This document shows positions 1 to 10,713 of a stretch of 36,014 bases of DNA, one piece after another. This DNA is from Parcubacteria group bacterium Gr01-1014_2 (lineage in GTDB: Bacteria; Patescibacteriota; Minisyncoccia; 2-02-FULL-40-12), in the NCBI GenBank assembly GCA_007376425.1, contig VMGG01000002.1, positions 1 through 36,014 on the forward strand, given 5' to 3'. A program made the translations under genes and the position numbers. Position 1 is the stretch's first letter. Every line of letters begins with the position of its first letter. A model generated the notes under the pieces. The model did no database searches and was not told the origin of the DNA. It saw nothing but the letters and a program-made list of their open reading frames with translations.

Positions 1-80
1 GTCGGCTCGACTTAGCGCGGGGGTGAAGAAGCTCCCAAGCGTTGGACTGTTCGTCCATTAAAAAGTTACGTGAGCTGGGT

Positions 81-903
81 AAGTTAAAAAGATGAGCCCA
101 GCATAAACTGACTCATAACGGTAGAGTTCATTATGAAAATTTGATAAAATTATAGTAATGGATAATATCGTGGGAAGACTGAAATCTTTAATTCCGTCAG
201 ATCAGTTTCAACTGATCATAGGTTCATTGATGGGTGATGCTCGTTTAGAGTGTCGTTCAAAGAGTATAAGAGCGAAACATACTGCTCGTTTAAGGATTCA
301 TCAATCCGATAAGCAAAAGGATTATGTGTTTTGGAAGTACCAAATATTGAAAAGTCTTGTCATAAGAGGACCCAGATTTACCAAAGTCTGGCATGACAAG
401 AAAAGAAATAAAAATCATTATTCCTGGTATTTTCATACAATAAGTTCGGAAACATTGGGATTGTTTCATAGATTTTTTTATCGGAACGGAATAAAAATTG
501 TACCGATTGAATTGCTAAAGGAATTAAATCCTTTAGGGTTAGCGATTTGGTACATGGATGATGGATCAAATAATGGCGGCAGCATAACTCTTAATACTCA
601 TTGTTTCTCTGAACAAGAACAGATAGTAATTCAAGATTTATTGAAAAATAAGTTTGGAGTTGTTGCTACTATAGTGAAAGACAGAAACAAATTGAAAATT
701 TGAATCGGCTCTCGCGAGTATCAAAAATTTATTGATCTCGTAAGGCCATATATTCCAGAATCAATGAACTATAAGATTTCAAGTCCCCGTAACGACTTGT
801 CGCTAAATCAGCGGCAGGCGGTGGTTATTTAATCGCCGCAACACGTCAGCTCCGGTGTTCGGAAAAATCGGAGAAGGTATAGTCTAATACACAAATAGTA
901 TTG
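81..903 (+). other. Group I intron 1 in 23S rRNA (E. coli position ~2584), with internal homing endonuclease ORF
   Basis: 5' exon ends in U80. P1: exon GCUGGGU (74-80) pairs with IGS GCCCAGC (96-102), giving a U80-G96 wobble at the splice site. P10: UGA 93-95 with 3' exon UCA 904-906. Last intron base is G903. S-like motif AAGGTATAGTCT at 874-885. Confidence 0.82.
158..832 (+). pseudogene. LAGLIDADG homing endonuclease with in-frame TGA (701-703); reading frame continues to TAA 830-832
   Basis: Motifs LIIGSLMGDARL and LAIWYMDDGS are LAGLIDADG-like. After the TGA the same frame reads IGSREYQKFIDLVRPYIPESMNYKI, a typical C-terminus of this family. Confidence 0.8.
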
Positions 904-912
904 TCAAACCGT

Positions 913-1319
913 CAATTGAGGCGGCTACACCGAGTAATCGGTGTTAGCAAAATCGACTCATATCGGGGAAATCCTACTTAAATACAACCTGTTTAAGAGG
1001 ATAATCCCGAGGGAAGTCAAAAGTTGTAGATTAAGATAGAAAAAGCCCTACACATTTTATGTGAAGGGCTACGACCGGGGCATCAGGTGGCCTGAACTGG
1101 CTACCATATAGCTTGCCGTGTCTAAATACATGTTAGCATGTAGATAATTTTCTGTCAATAGATTGCTAAAAAAGCTAGAAAAATCAAGCAATTTTGACCC
1201 CGTAGAGACTCAATCTTTTTTAAAGGATTGGACGAAACAAAAAGTTTCGTAACATGTCGGTCTTCCACATTAGTGGAAGGTGGTATAGTCCATACAACGA
1301 GTAATCGTTGAGAAATATG
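913..1319 (+). other. Group I intron 2 in 23S rRNA (E. coli position ~2593), no ORF
   Basis: Core-like motifs GGATAATCCCGAGGGAAGTC (~998-1017), GACCCCGTAGAGACTCAATC (~1196-1215), GGTATAGTCC (~1282-1292). 5' exon ends U912, pairing CCGU 909-912 / GCGG 921-924. Intron ends G1319. Joining 912 to 1320 restores helix 93 (AACC/GGUU). Confidence 0.8.
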
Positions 1320-1579
1320 CGTGAGACAGGTTGGTCCTTATCTGGTGTGGGCGCAAAAAGACCTGAGTGGGGTCGCTCCTAGTACGAGAGGACCGGAGTG
1401 AGCGTACCTCTGGTGTACCAGTAGTCCTGCCAAGGGCGTCGCTGGGTAGCTAAGTACGTCAGTGATAAGCGCTGAAAGCATCTAAGCGCGAAGTAAGCGG
1501 GGCAACCCGTTTAGCCGAGAACTACTAATAGACCGATTTTATTCCCGCACTTTATCTGTTTTCAGTAGAATTAAAAACC

Positions 1580-1709
1580 AGTGATTTGGTGGTAATACCG
1601 GCGTTGCCCCACCCGTTTCCATTCCGAACACGGAAGTGAAAGACGCCAAGGCCGATGATAGTTTCCCGCTAAGCTGGGTGCGAAAGTAGGTCGCCGCCAA
1701 TTCACTGGT
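1580..1709 (+). rRNA. 5S rRNA
   Basis: Terminal helix AACCAGTGA...TCACTGGTT and conserved ACCCGTTTCCATTCCGAACACGGAAGTGAAA. Confidence 0.92.
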
Positions 1710-1765
1710 TTTTAAATTTGGCGATTATTTGCTCTGTCTTTTCTTTTCTTTTATGATGAAGAAAA

Positions 1766-2521
1766 ATGAAGCGTCTCTTAAAACAAATAGTGGTCGCCGC
1801 CGTATTTTTTATCATAATTGGCTCTGCTATTTATTTTTCTTTTATAAAGGAGACTGCTACTGGACCGACTCTAACGCCGTCGGTTTTTATTCAGCCATTA
1901 GAAATTATTTCTCAAAATATTTTCAAAGTAGCCGATTTGGATTATGATTTTTTAGTTAAAATAAAAAACCCGAATACCGATTTCGGCGCTAGCAATGTTT
2001 CATATGAAGCAGATATTTTTGATCAGGCCGGCAGTTTAATTGTCAGCATTCGAGATTCAATCAGTCTATTGCCCGGCCAGACAAGATATGAAATCATTTC
2101 TCCGATAGAAACCAATCAGGAGATTGCCGATATTATTTTTAAAGTTACTAATGTTGATTGGCAAAAATTAAAAGAATATATTCCCCAGACCCTTTTTTTG
2201 GTTAAAAATCAGGAATACTTTAAATCGGGCCAGGGGTTTCCGAGATTGAAGGTAACTTTATTCAATGACTCTAATTTTGATTTTGACCGGGTCGATGTTT
2301 ATATAGTTTTATTTGGCGAGAATGATAAGATTTTGGCAGTCAATAAAACAGACATAAGGACTTTTTTATCTAGAACCGACAGGTTTTTTGAAGTCAGGTG
2401 GCTAAAATTTTTTGAGGGTGAAGTTAAACGAGTGGAAATTAATGCTTATACCGATGTTTTTAAAAATGAAAATTTCATAAAACAATATGGAATTCAGGAA
2501 AACTTCCAGAAATTTTACTAA
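1766..2521 (+). CDS. Hypothetical membrane-anchored protein (one N-terminal TM helix)
   Basis: ORF with N-terminal hydrophobic segment IVVAAVFFIIIGSAIYFSF; directly upstream of the SEDS gene. Confidence 0.75.
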   Translation: MKRLLKQIVVAAVFFIIIGSAIYFSFIKETATGPTLTPSVFIQPLEIISQNIFKVADLDYDFLVKIKNPNTDFGASNVSYEADIFDQAGSLIVSIRDSISLLPGQTRYEIISPIETNQEIADIIFKVTNVDWQKLKEYIPQTLFLVKNQEYFKSGQGFPRLKVTLFNDSNFDFDRVDVYIVLFGENDKILAVNKTDIRTFLSRTDRFFEVRWLKFFEGEVKRVEINAYTDVFKNENFIKQYGIQENFQKFY

Positions 2522-3620
2522 CCCGGCCAAATCCCTTCAAGGAAGATTTGACTGGGTAAAATTCGACTTCCCTCTTTTCATAGCCATTCTGGGGTTATCT
2601 GTTTTTAGCCTTTTGAATTTGGCCGGCATTTCCGGAATTGAAAGTACTTTTTTTCAAAAGCAGCTCACCTTTTTTATTATTGGGGCAGCCATTTTACTGG
2701 CCAATCCTTTGATTGATTACAGAATTTTTAAAAACTACTCTTTGCCGTCAACAATCTTTTTTATAGCGAGCATTTTGCTTTTGATTATGACTTTGCAAGC
2801 CGCGCCGGTCCGGGGAGTAACGGCTTGGCTTCACTTGCCTTTCGGAGTTTCATTTGAAACATCCGAGTTTGCTAAGCTGGCCATGGTTTTATTTTTGGCC
2901 AGGTATTTCTCTTCAAGAATTTATCTAAATAATATTTCTGCGATTTTAGTCTCCGGCATTTATACTTTCTTAGTTATTTTTTTAGTTTTTCTCCAACCGG
3001 ATTTTGGTTCGGCTATCATTTTATTCTTAATTTGGCTGGGAGGCTTATTTTTATTTGGCTTGACCAAGAGGCAAGTTTTAATAGCGGCTAATTTTTTGAT
3101 CATTACTGTTTTGATTCTCGGCACTTTTGTTCTTGAGCCTTATCAAAAATCAAGGGTTACCTCTTTTTTAGTGAGTTCACTTGGCCAAGGCAGAGAGAGT
3201 TATAATGTTTTACAATCTAAAATAGCTATTGGTTCCGGAGGTTTTTGGGGTTTGGGATTGGGTTCGGGTTCACAGGCTAAATTTGGAATATTGCCGGAAG
3301 CAAATACTGATTTTGCTTTAGCCTCTTTGATAGAGCAATTTGGACTTTTCGCCTTGATTATTATTTTAATACTTTATTTTGTTATTTTGAGCCGTTTATT
3401 TTCTATTGCCGTAAAAGCCAGGGACGGTTTCTCAAAATTTTTCATTTTTATGTTTTCAGTTTATTTTTTTTCCCATGTGGTGATAAATCTTGGAATGAAT
3501 TTAGGCCTTGTTCCAGTTGCTGGCTTACCCCTGCCTTTTATTAGTTATGGAGGTAGTTTTTTAATTAGTTTGATGATTGGTTTTTCTATTTTAGAGAATA
3601 TACGAATAAGGAATCTTTAA
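2487..3620 (+). CDS. rodA: SEDS family peptidoglycan polymerase (RodA/FtsW)
   Basis: Multi-TM protein with SEDS signatures: LQPDFGSAIILF, GSGGFWGLGLGSGSQAKFGILPEANTDFALASLIEQFG, PLPFISYGGSFLI. The N-terminal start is uncertain because the ORF overlaps the previous gene. Confidence 0.88.
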   Translation: MEFRKTSRNFTNPAKSLQGRFDWVKFDFPLFIAILGLSVFSLLNLAGISGIESTFFQKQLTFFIIGAAILLANPLIDYRIFKNYSLPSTIFFIASILLLIMTLQAAPVRGVTAWLHLPFGVSFETSEFAKLAMVLFLARYFSSRIYLNNISAILVSGIYTFLVIFLVFLQPDFGSAIILFLIWLGGLFLFGLTKRQVLIAANFLIITVLILGTFVLEPYQKSRVTSFLVSSLGQGRESYNVLQSKIAIGSGGFWGLGLGSGSQAKFGILPEANTDFALASLIEQFGLFALIIILILYFVILSRLFSIAVKARDGFSKFFIFMFSVYFFSHVVINLGMNLGLVPVAGLPLPFISYGGSFLISLMIGFSILENIRIRNL

Positions 3621-3672
3621 AGCCTTCGGTAAATGGTTATCCACAAATAGGTGCGGGGCGTGGATAAGGCCC

Positions 3673-3700
3673 TTGACAACTTTTCTTTTACTAATATACT
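3673..3700 (+). promoter_or_regulatory. Sigma70-type promoter upstream of rpoB
   Basis: TTGACA (3673-3678), 16-bp spacer, TATACT (3695-3700). Confidence 0.65.
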
Positions 3701-3706
3701 TGCAGA

Positions 3707-3923
3707 TGCAGACTTTTTAGTCTTTTTTGATAATATATGCCTTTTCCTTGGATTTTGCCAGCCGAGGAGCCGCTGCACTGAGGATAGGCAAAATCGGGGG
3801 AGGAATCGGAAGGGGGTGCCTCACCCCCTCCGAGAATATAGCCTTGGAGATTACGAGGCAATCCAACAATTAAATAGAGAAAAATCCCTTTAACCCTTCA
3901 AAAAGAAGGGTAGGTCTTTTTTT
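3707..3923 (+). promoter_or_regulatory. Structured rpoB leader or small RNA with terminator-like hairpin
   Basis: Hairpins at 3806-3833 (TCGGAAGGGGGTGCCTCACCCCCTCCGA) and ATTTTGCC...GGCAAAAT; ACCCTTCAAAAAGAAGGGT (3893-3911) followed by T7 (3917-3923). Confidence 0.45.
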
Positions 3924-3969
3924 GTTCGTTGCATATCATTTTTGCAGCTTGTCGAATTTATCCAAAAAT

Positions 3970-6900
3970 ATGCTTCAAGAAAAAGTATTCTCAAAATATA
4001 AAACAGATTCGGCCCTGCCTTTGAATTTGATTAAGATGCAGCTCGATTCTTATAATGATTTTTTGGCTAAAGGGTTGAAAAATATTTTTAGGGAAGCATC
4101 GCCGATTAGCGATTGGACTGGGAAAGAAGCCAATCTTAATTTTGTCGATTTCAAAATTGAACAGCCAAGATTTGATGACCAAATCGCCAAAGAAAAAAAC
4201 ATAACTTACGAAGCTCCATTACGGGTTAAACTGCTTTTTGAAAATAAAAAAACCGGCCAGAAAAAAGAACAGGAAGTCTACTTTGCCGATATTCCCCTTA
4301 TGACCAAAAGGGGAACTTTTGTTATTAATGGCATTGAACGAGTGGTTGTTTCTCAGCTCATAAGGAGCCCGGGCGTATTTTTTACTCTTTCCAAATCGAG
4401 CCGCTATAAGAATCTTTTCGGAGCGAAAATTATTCCTTCGCGGGGTGCCTGGCTGGAGCTTGAAACTGAGCAAAGCGGAGTGATATCAGTCAGGATCGAC
4501 CGCAAAAGAAAGGTTCCGGTAACCACCTTGCTTCGCGCTTTTGGTTATTCGACTGATAAGCAGATTCAGGACCTCTTTAAAGAAGCCGATACAGACCAAG
4601 CAATGAAATATATTGCCGCTACTTTAGTTCAAGACCCATCTTCTAATCAAGAAGAAGGCTTAATAGAAGTTTATAGACGTCTTAGGCCGGGTGATTTTGC
4701 TACACCAGATAATGCCAAACAGATGATTTTCAATATGTTTTTTAATTTTTCTCGGTACGACTTGTCTGAAGTTGGCCGTCACAGAATTAATCAGCGATTC
4801 AATCAAAAATATCATTTGACTGAAGAACATCGCTTTTTAAAACCAGAAGATATTGTTTTTATAGTTAAAGAAATCATTAAGTTGAATAATAATCCTTTGG
4901 CTCAACCTGATAATATTGACCATTTGGGGAATCGCCGAGTAAAAACAGTCGGCGAGCAGCTTCAGGAAAAATTAAGATTAGCCCTGAACCGGATGGAGAG
5001 AATAATAAAAGACAGGATGAGCACAGCCGAGCTGGAAATAGCGTTACCTTCCCAATTAATTAACTCAAGACCTTTTATCGCCGCCCTGAAAGAATTTTTT
5101 GCTTCAAGCCAGCTTTCCCAGTTTATGGATCAGACTAACCCGCTTTCGGAACTGGAACACAAAAGAAGGCTTTCAGCCATGGGCCCAGGCGGTTTGACTC
5201 GTGAAAGAGCCAGTTTTGAAGTCAGAGATGTCCACCCAAGCCATTACGGTAGAATTTGTCCAATTCAAACATCGGAAGGGCCAAACATTGGCTTAGTCGG
5301 ACACTTAGCCGTTTTTGGAAAAGTTTCGCCGCTGGGTTTTATTCTTTCTCCTTATCAGAAAGTAAAAAATAGCAAACTTACCGATGAAATAGTATTTTTG
5401 GATGCGGCCGAGGAAGAAAAATATATTATTGCCCAAGCTGGTTCGAACATAGATGAAAATGGAAAATTAATAGACAAGAAAGTTGAGGCCAGGATTAAAG
5501 GTGAGCCGGGCGAAGTCGAAACTTCGGAAGTTGAGCTTATTGATATTTCGCCGAAGCAGCCGTTTTCGGCGGCGACGGCTTTGATTCCTTTCTTAGAGCA
5601 TAACGATGCTAACCGAGCACTAATGGGGTCAAACATGCAGCGTCAAGCCGTTCCATTGATTAAGACAGAGGCGCCTTATGTAATGACGGGCATGGAAAAA
5701 AATGTAGCTTATGATTCTGGTTCAGCCCTGATTTCGGAAACCGAAGGCACAGTTGATTTTTCAGACGGCTCATTAATAAAAATCAGAGGAAAAAATGGAG
5801 AAGCTAAAGAATACAAACTTTCAAAATTCTCCCGTTCCAATGCATATACTTCCATAAATCAAAAACCGATAGTCAGAAAGGGCGATAAAGTGAAAGGAGG
5901 CCAGGTGATTGCTGACGGCCCGGCCATGGATCAGGGGCAACTGGCTTTGGGCAAGAACTTATTAGTTGCTTTTATGTCTTTTGAAGGGGCTAATTTTGAA
6001 GATGCCGTCATTATTTCCGAACGGCTGGTAAAAGAGGATACTTTGACCTCGATTCATATTGAAGATTATTCAGCTGACATTAGAGAAACAAAGCTGGGGC
6101 CAGAATTAACCACGGCCGATATTCCTAATGTCGGAGAAGAAAGACTTAAAAATTTGGATATAGAGGGTATTATCAGGATTGGAGCGGAAGTAAGGAGCCA
6201 GGATATTTTAGTCGGTAAAATTTCACCGAAAGGCGAAACCGATTTAACTCCCGAAGAAAAACTTTTAAGGGCAATATTCGGAGAAAAATCCAGAGATATT
6301 AAAGATACTTCTTTAAGATTGCCTTTTGGGAAGCAGGGCCGGGTGGTGGGAGTCAAGATTTTTTCCCGTGACCAGGGCGACAAGTTACCCAGCGGCGTCA
6401 TGAGGACAATCCAAATTTCAATTGCCCAAACCCGCAAAATCCAAGTGGGCGATAAAATGGCTGGCCGGCACGGCAACAAAGGCGTCATTTCAGTGATTTT
6501 GCCGGAAGAAGAGATGCCATTTTTAGAGGATGGCACTCCGATCGACATTGTTCTAAATCCACTCGGTATTATTTCCAGAATGAATATCGGCCAAATCTTA
6601 GAAACTCATTTGGGCTTAGCGGCCAAGGAGCTTAATTATCGAGCCGTGGTTCCGGCAATGTCCGGGCCGAGCGAACAAGTCGTTATGGAAGAATTAAAAA
6701 AAGCAAAACTGCCCGAAGATGGCAAAGTTATTTTATATGATGGCAAGACTGGCCGGCCCTTCAAGCAAAAAGTCACCGTCGGGATAATTTATTTCATGAA
6801 ATTGCTTCATATGGTTGAAGATAAACTTCATATGCGTTCAGTGGGACCGTATTCTTTGATTACCCAACAGCCCCTTGGCGGGAAAGCTCAAGGCGGAGGC

Positions 6901-7128
6901 CAGAGGTTTGGAGAGATGGAAGTCTGGGCTTTAGAGGGTTATGGCGCGGCTTATACTTTGCAGGAAATGCTGACGATTAAATCGGATGATGTTATAGGCC
7001 GGGCAAAAACATATGAGGCCATCGTTAATGGAGAAGAGATTAAGGCGCCCCATGTGCCCGAGTCATTTAAAGTGCTTTTGTCAGAAATTAAAGGATTGGG
7101 GTTGAATGTGGAGTTGTTAGAAAGATAA
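3970..7128 (+). CDS. rpoB: DNA-directed RNA polymerase subunit beta
   Basis: RpoB motifs: ERVVVSQLIRSPGVFF, YGRICPIQTSEGPNIGLVGHLA, GDKMAGRHGNKGVIS, GGKAQGGGQRFGEMEVWALE. ATG 3970 is preferred over the track start at 3922, which falls in the T-run. Confidence 0.97.
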   Translation: MLQEKVFSKYKTDSALPLNLIKMQLDSYNDFLAKGLKNIFREASPISDWTGKEANLNFVDFKIEQPRFDDQIAKEKNITYEAPLRVKLLFENKKTGQKKEQEVYFADIPLMTKRGTFVINGIERVVVSQLIRSPGVFFTLSKSSRYKNLFGAKIIPSRGAWLELETEQSGVISVRIDRKRKVPVTTLLRAFGYSTDKQIQDLFKEADTDQAMKYIAATLVQDPSSNQEEGLIEVYRRLRPGDFATPDNAKQMIFNMFFNFSRYDLSEVGRHRINQRFNQKYHLTEEHRFLKPEDIVFIVKEIIKLNNNPLAQPDNIDHLGNRRVKTVGEQLQEKLRLALNRMERIIKDRMSTAELEIALPSQLINSRPFIAALKEFFASSQLSQFMDQTNPLSELEHKRRLSAMGPGGLTRERASFEVRDVHPSHYGRICPIQTSEGPNIGLVGHLAVFGKVSPLGFILSPYQKVKNSKLTDEIVFLDAAEEEKYIIAQAGSNIDENGKLIDKKVEARIKGEPGEVETSEVELIDISPKQPFSAATALIPFLEHNDANRALMGSNMQRQAVPLIKTEAPYVMTGMEKNVAYDSGSALISETEGTVDFSDGSLIKIRGKNGEAKEYKLSKFSRSNAYTSINQKPIVRKGDKVKGGQVIADGPAMDQGQLALGKNLLVAFMSFEGANFEDAVIISERLVKEDTLTSIHIEDYSADIRETKLGPELTTADIPNVGEERLKNLDIEGIIRIGAEVRSQDILVGKISPKGETDLTPEEKLLRAIFGEKSRDIKDTSLRLPFGKQGRVVGVKIFSRDQGDKLPSGVMRTIQISIAQTRKIQVGDKMAGRHGNKGVISVILPEEEMPFLEDGTPIDIVLNPLGIISRMNIGQILETHLGLAAKELNYRAVVPAMSGPSEQVVMEELKKAKLPEDGKVILYDGKTGRPFKQKVTVGIIYFMKLLHMVEDKLHMRSVGPYSLITQQPLGGKAQGGGQRFGEMEVWALEGYGAAYTLQEMLTIKSDDVIGRAKTYEAIVNGEEIKAPHVPESFKVLLSEIKGLGLNVELLER

Positions 7129-7134
7129 TAATTC

Positions 7135-10100
7135 ATGGATTTTAATTCAATCAGATTACGTTTAGCCTCGCCAGACGAAATCTTAAGCTGGTCGCATGGC
7201 GAAGTGCTTAAACCAGAGACAATAAATTACCGGACTCAAAGACCAGAGCCGGAGGGTTTGTTTTCGGAAAAAATCTACGGACCGGAAAGAGATTTTGAAT
7301 GCTACTGCGGCAAATACCGAAAAATCCGCTACAAGGGAATAATTTGTGACCGTTGCGGAGTAGAGGTCACTCGTTCCATTGTCAGGCGGGAGAGATTCGG
7401 CCATATAAAGCTTGCTTCGCCGGTTTCCCATATTTGGTTTTTGCGCGGCGTCCCGAGCAGGATGGCCATGATTTTAGATGTGTCTTTGCCTAATCTTGAA
7501 AAAGTGATTTATTTTTCAAGCTACATAATTACTCAGGTCAATGAAGAAGCAAAAACTGAAGCGATGAAGAAAATCGATCAGGAATTCAGGAGTAAATTAA
7601 AAGAATCTAAAAATGAGGAAGAAAAAGAAAAATTCAAAGTTCTCAAAGAAAAAGAGAGGATAATCCTAAAAGAAATCAAGAAATATAAAATTATTTCTGA
7701 ATTGGAATTCAGGGAATTGTCTTTGAAATATGGTGAAGTTTTTGAAGTCGGAATCGGCGCCGAAGCCATCAAGAAAATTTTTGAAGGAATCGATTTGGAC
7801 AATATTGTTAAAGAATTAGAACGAGATTTAAGTATTGCCGGAAATCCACTTCAAATTAAAAAATTGACCCGTCGTTTAAGGCTGATTAAAGGTTTTAGCG
7901 TTTCTAATTCCAGGCCGGAGTGGATGTTTCTTGATGTAATTCCGGTTATTCCGCCAGCCTTAAGGCCGATGGTCCAATTAGACGGCGGACGTTATGCCAC
8001 TTCAGACTTAAATGATTTGTATCGCCGGGTGATTAATCGAAATAATCGATTAAAACATTTATTGGAACTTAAAGCCCCTGAAGTAATCACGAGAAATGAA
8101 AAAAGGATGCTTCAAGAGGCAGTTGACGCCTTGATTGATAATGGCATGAGAAAAGGCCAGGCCCTAACTCAAGCCACGGTCGGCCAAAAAAGAAGCTTAA
8201 AGTCTCTTTCAGATATTTTAAAGGGCAAGCAGGGAAGGTTTAGACAGAATCTTTTAGGTAAAAGAGTAGATTATTCTGGAAGAAGCGTCATCGTTATCGG
8301 GCCAGAACTTAAAATTGACGAATGCGGCTTGCCCAAATACATGGCTTTGGAACTTTTCCGGCCTTTTGTGATTAACCGGTTGATTTCCAAGGGGTTAGTA
8401 AATAATATTCGGGCCGCCGGAAAATTTATTGAAACCGAATCTTCTGAAGTTTGGGAAGCCTTGGAAGAGGTAATTAAGGATAAACTTGTATTGTTAAACC
8501 GGGCGCCGACTTTGCATCGACTCGGAGTCCAGGCATTTCATCCTCGACTGCACGAAGGCAAGGCCATAAGAATTCCGGCTTTGCCAACTCATGCTTTCAA
8601 TGCTGACTTTGACGGCGACCAAATGGCTGTGCATTTGCCTTTGTCTGAAGATGCCCAAGCTGAAGCAAGGAATTTAATGTTGGCCTCCCGGGGGATTCTA
8701 AAACCGGCTACTGGCGAACCAGTTGCTGTGCCGACCAATGACATAGTTTTGGGCTGCTACTGGCTAACAATGATGGTTGATGACTTAAAGGGAGAGGGTA
8801 AAATTTTTTCATCTAAAGAAGAATGCTTGAACGCTTTTGAAAATGAGGTGATTGATTTGCAGGCTAAGATAAAAGTTAGGATGGCTTCAAATAAGAGCGA
8901 AGGGAACAAAGAAGAAATAATTGAGACGAATGCCGGGAGAGTAATTTTTAATGAAATTCTTCCGCCAGATATCAGTTTCGTAAATAAGACCTTAAATAAA
9001 AATGACCTTCAAAAAATAGAAATGGAGGTCTTAGATAAATATGGTTTTAGCGATGAGACCAGTCGGTTTTTAAACGACTTGAAAAATACAGGCTTCAGTT
9101 ATGCTACTCAATCTGGGATTTCCTGGTCAGTTTTCGATTTGAAAATTCCCAAAGAAAAAGAAGAAATTATTAATGCCGCCCAGAAATTGGCTGATGAAAA
9201 CGAAACTCTTTATGAGCAAGGTCTTTTAACTAAATACGAAAGGAGAACTAAAGCAATTGAAATTTGGACTGAAGCTAAATCGAAACTTTCAGACTACGTG
9301 AAAAAGGTGCTTCCTTTGACGAGCCCCGTCAGAATTATGGTTGAATCCAAGGCCAGAGGCTCGTGGTCTGTGATCGACCAGTTAATGGGGATGAGAGGTC
9401 TTTTTACTAATCCAGCCGGAGAAATTATTGAATTGCCGGTCAAAAATTCATTCAAAGAAGGTTTGACTGTTTTGGAATACTTTATTTCAACTCACGGCGC
9501 CAGAAAAGGTTTGGCTGACACTGCTTTAAGGACAGCCACGGCCGGCTATTTAACCCGCCGCTTAGTTGACGTTGTCCAGGATATAACTATTCAGGAAGAA
9601 GATTGTAAAGATAAAGAAGGTTTTATAATTCACGCGAAAGACAGCGAAGCTATTTCTGAAAACCTTGGCAAGCGCGTCATGGGCCGGATCTCTCTCGAAG
9701 AAGTTAAAGATGAAAACGGCAAAGCAGTCATTAAGAAAGGAGACTTAATTTCACGCCATCAAGCTGAGATTGTTGACCATCTTAAACTCGATAGATTAAG
9801 AGTTAGAAGTCTAATCAGCTGTAAATCAAGGAAAGGGGTCTGTCAGATATGCTATGGTTATGATTTGTCAAAAAACCAAATCGTTGAATTGGGCGAGGCA
9901 GTCGGAATCATTACCGCTCAAGCCATTGGGGAACCGGGGACTCAGATGACGATGAGAACTTTTCATACCGGAGGCGTAGCTGGCGGAGACGATATCACTC
10001 TTGGTTTGCCTAGAGTTGAGGAAATTTTTGAAGCCAGATCGCCGTCTTCCAAAGGATTAATTTGCGATGTTGAAGGGCAGGTTAAATCTGTCGAACATAA

Positions 10101-10713
10101 AGAAAATCAAAAAATTATTAAGATAGAAACCGCCGACACCAAAGAAATAAGAGAGTATATTTTGCCGCCTTTGACTTCAGAGATTGTTGCTGAAGGAGAG
10201 TTGGTGGTGAGAGGCCAGCAGTTGTCAGAGGGCAGCTTGGATTTAGGTGAACTTTTCCGGCTTGGCGATAAACCTGAAGTCAGCCGCTATATTATCCGGG
10301 AAATTAAGAATGTTTATTTCACTTCAGGAGAATCAATTAATGATAAACATATCGAAATGATCATTCGTCAGATGTTTTCAAGGGCCAGGATTTTAGATGG
10401 CGGAGACTCGGCTTTTATTCCCGGGGAAGTGCTTGAATTAAATAGAGTTTTAAGTGAAAACGATAAACTTAATCAAGCCGGTAAGAATTCTGTTAAGTAC
10501 GAGCAAATGCTTTCGGGGATTACCAAAGTGGCTTTGACTACAGAGAGTTTCCTTTCGGCGGCCTCATTCCAAGAAACAGCCAGAGTCTTAATTGATGCGG
10601 CCGTGAGCGGCAAAGCCGATAACTTAAGAGGGTTAAAGGAGAATGTAATTATTGGAAGATTAATTCCGGCTGGGACCGGATTTAGGAGGAGAACAGAGGG
10701 CAGGCCAGTATAA
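7135..10713 (+). CDS. rpoC: DNA-directed RNA polymerase subunit beta'
   Basis: Zn-finger [22 protein letters not shown], active site [28 protein letters not shown]. Confidence 0.98.
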   Translation: MDFNSIRLRLASPDEILSWSHGEVLKPETINYRTQRPEPEGLFSEKIYGPERDFECYCGKYRKIRYKGIICDRCGVEVTRSIVRRERFGHIKLASPVSHIWFLRGVPSRMAMILDVSLPNLEKVIYFSSYIITQVNEEAKTEAMKKIDQEFRSKLKESKNEEEKEKFKVLKEKERIILKEIKKYKIISELEFRELSLKYGEVFEVGIGAEAIKKIFEGIDLDNIVKELERDLSIAGNPLQIKKLTRRLRLIKGFSVSNSRPEWMFLDVIPVIPPALRPMVQLDGGRYATSDLNDLYRRVINRNNRLKHLLELKAPEVITRNEKRMLQEAVDALIDNGMRKGQALTQATVGQKRSLKSLSDILKGKQGRFRQNLLGKRVDYSGRSVIVIGPELKIDECGLPKYMALELFRPFVINRLISKGLVNNIRAAGKFIETESSEVWEALEEVIKDKLVLLNRAPTLHRLGVQAFHPRLHEGKAIRIPALPTHAFNADFDGDQMAVHLPLSEDAQAEARNLMLASRGILKPATGEPVAVPTNDIVLGCYWLTMMVDDLKGEGKIFSSKEECLNAFENEVIDLQAKIKVRMASNKSEGNKEEIIETNAGRVIFNEILPPDISFVNKTLNKNDLQKIEMEVLDKYGFSDETSRFLNDLKNTGFSYATQSGISWSVFDLKIPKEKEEIINAAQKLADENETLYEQGLLTKYERRTKAIEIWTEAKSKLSDYVKKVLPLTSPVRIMVESKARGSWSVIDQLMGMRGLFTNPAGEIIELPVKNSFKEGLTVLEYFISTHGARKGLADTALRTATAGYLTRRLVDVVQDITIQEEDCKDKEGFIIHAKDSEAISENLGKRVMGRISLEEVKDENGKAVIKKGDLISRHQAEIVDHLKLDRLRVRSLISCKSRKGVCQICYGYDLSKNQIVELGEAVGIITAQAIGEPGTQMTMRTFHTGGVAGGDDITLGLPRVEEIFEARSPSSKGLICDVEGQVKSVEHKENQKIIKIETADTKEIREYILPPLTSEIVAEGELVVRGQQLSEGSLDLGELFRLGDKPEVSRYIIREIKNVYFTSGESINDKHIEMIIRQMFSRARILDGGDSAFIPGEVLELNRVLSENDKLNQAGKNSVKYEQMLSGITKVALTTESFLSAASFQETARVLIDAAVSGKADNLRGLKENVIIGRLIPAGTGFRRRTEGRPV

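Larger units (their letters stand above)
1..1545 (+). rRNA. 23S rRNA, 3' part, interrupted by two introns; exons approx 1-80, 904-912, 1320-1545
   Basis: Exon text matches the conserved domain V/VI: GTCGGCTCGA...CCCAAGCGTTGG..GTTCGTCCATTAAA..ACGTGAGCTGGGT, then GTGAGACAGGTTGGTCC..., and the sarcin-ricin loop AGTACGAGAGGACCGG at 1381-1396. The 3' end is approximate. Confidence 0.93.

Noticed and set aside
158-832. Genome-wide UGA recoding (as in SR1/Gracilibacteria)
   Set aside because: Other genes terminate normally at TGA with ATGA overlaps (pyrF/pyrE, 18924), and long conserved genes have no internal TGA.
3651-3893. 80-aa ORF upstream of rpoB
   Set aside because: It overlaps the rpoB promoter and leader hairpins and has low-complexity composition; more likely untranslated leader.
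6066-6548. 160-aa antisense ORF in rpoB
   Set aside because: Shadow ORF of a conserved rpoB region.
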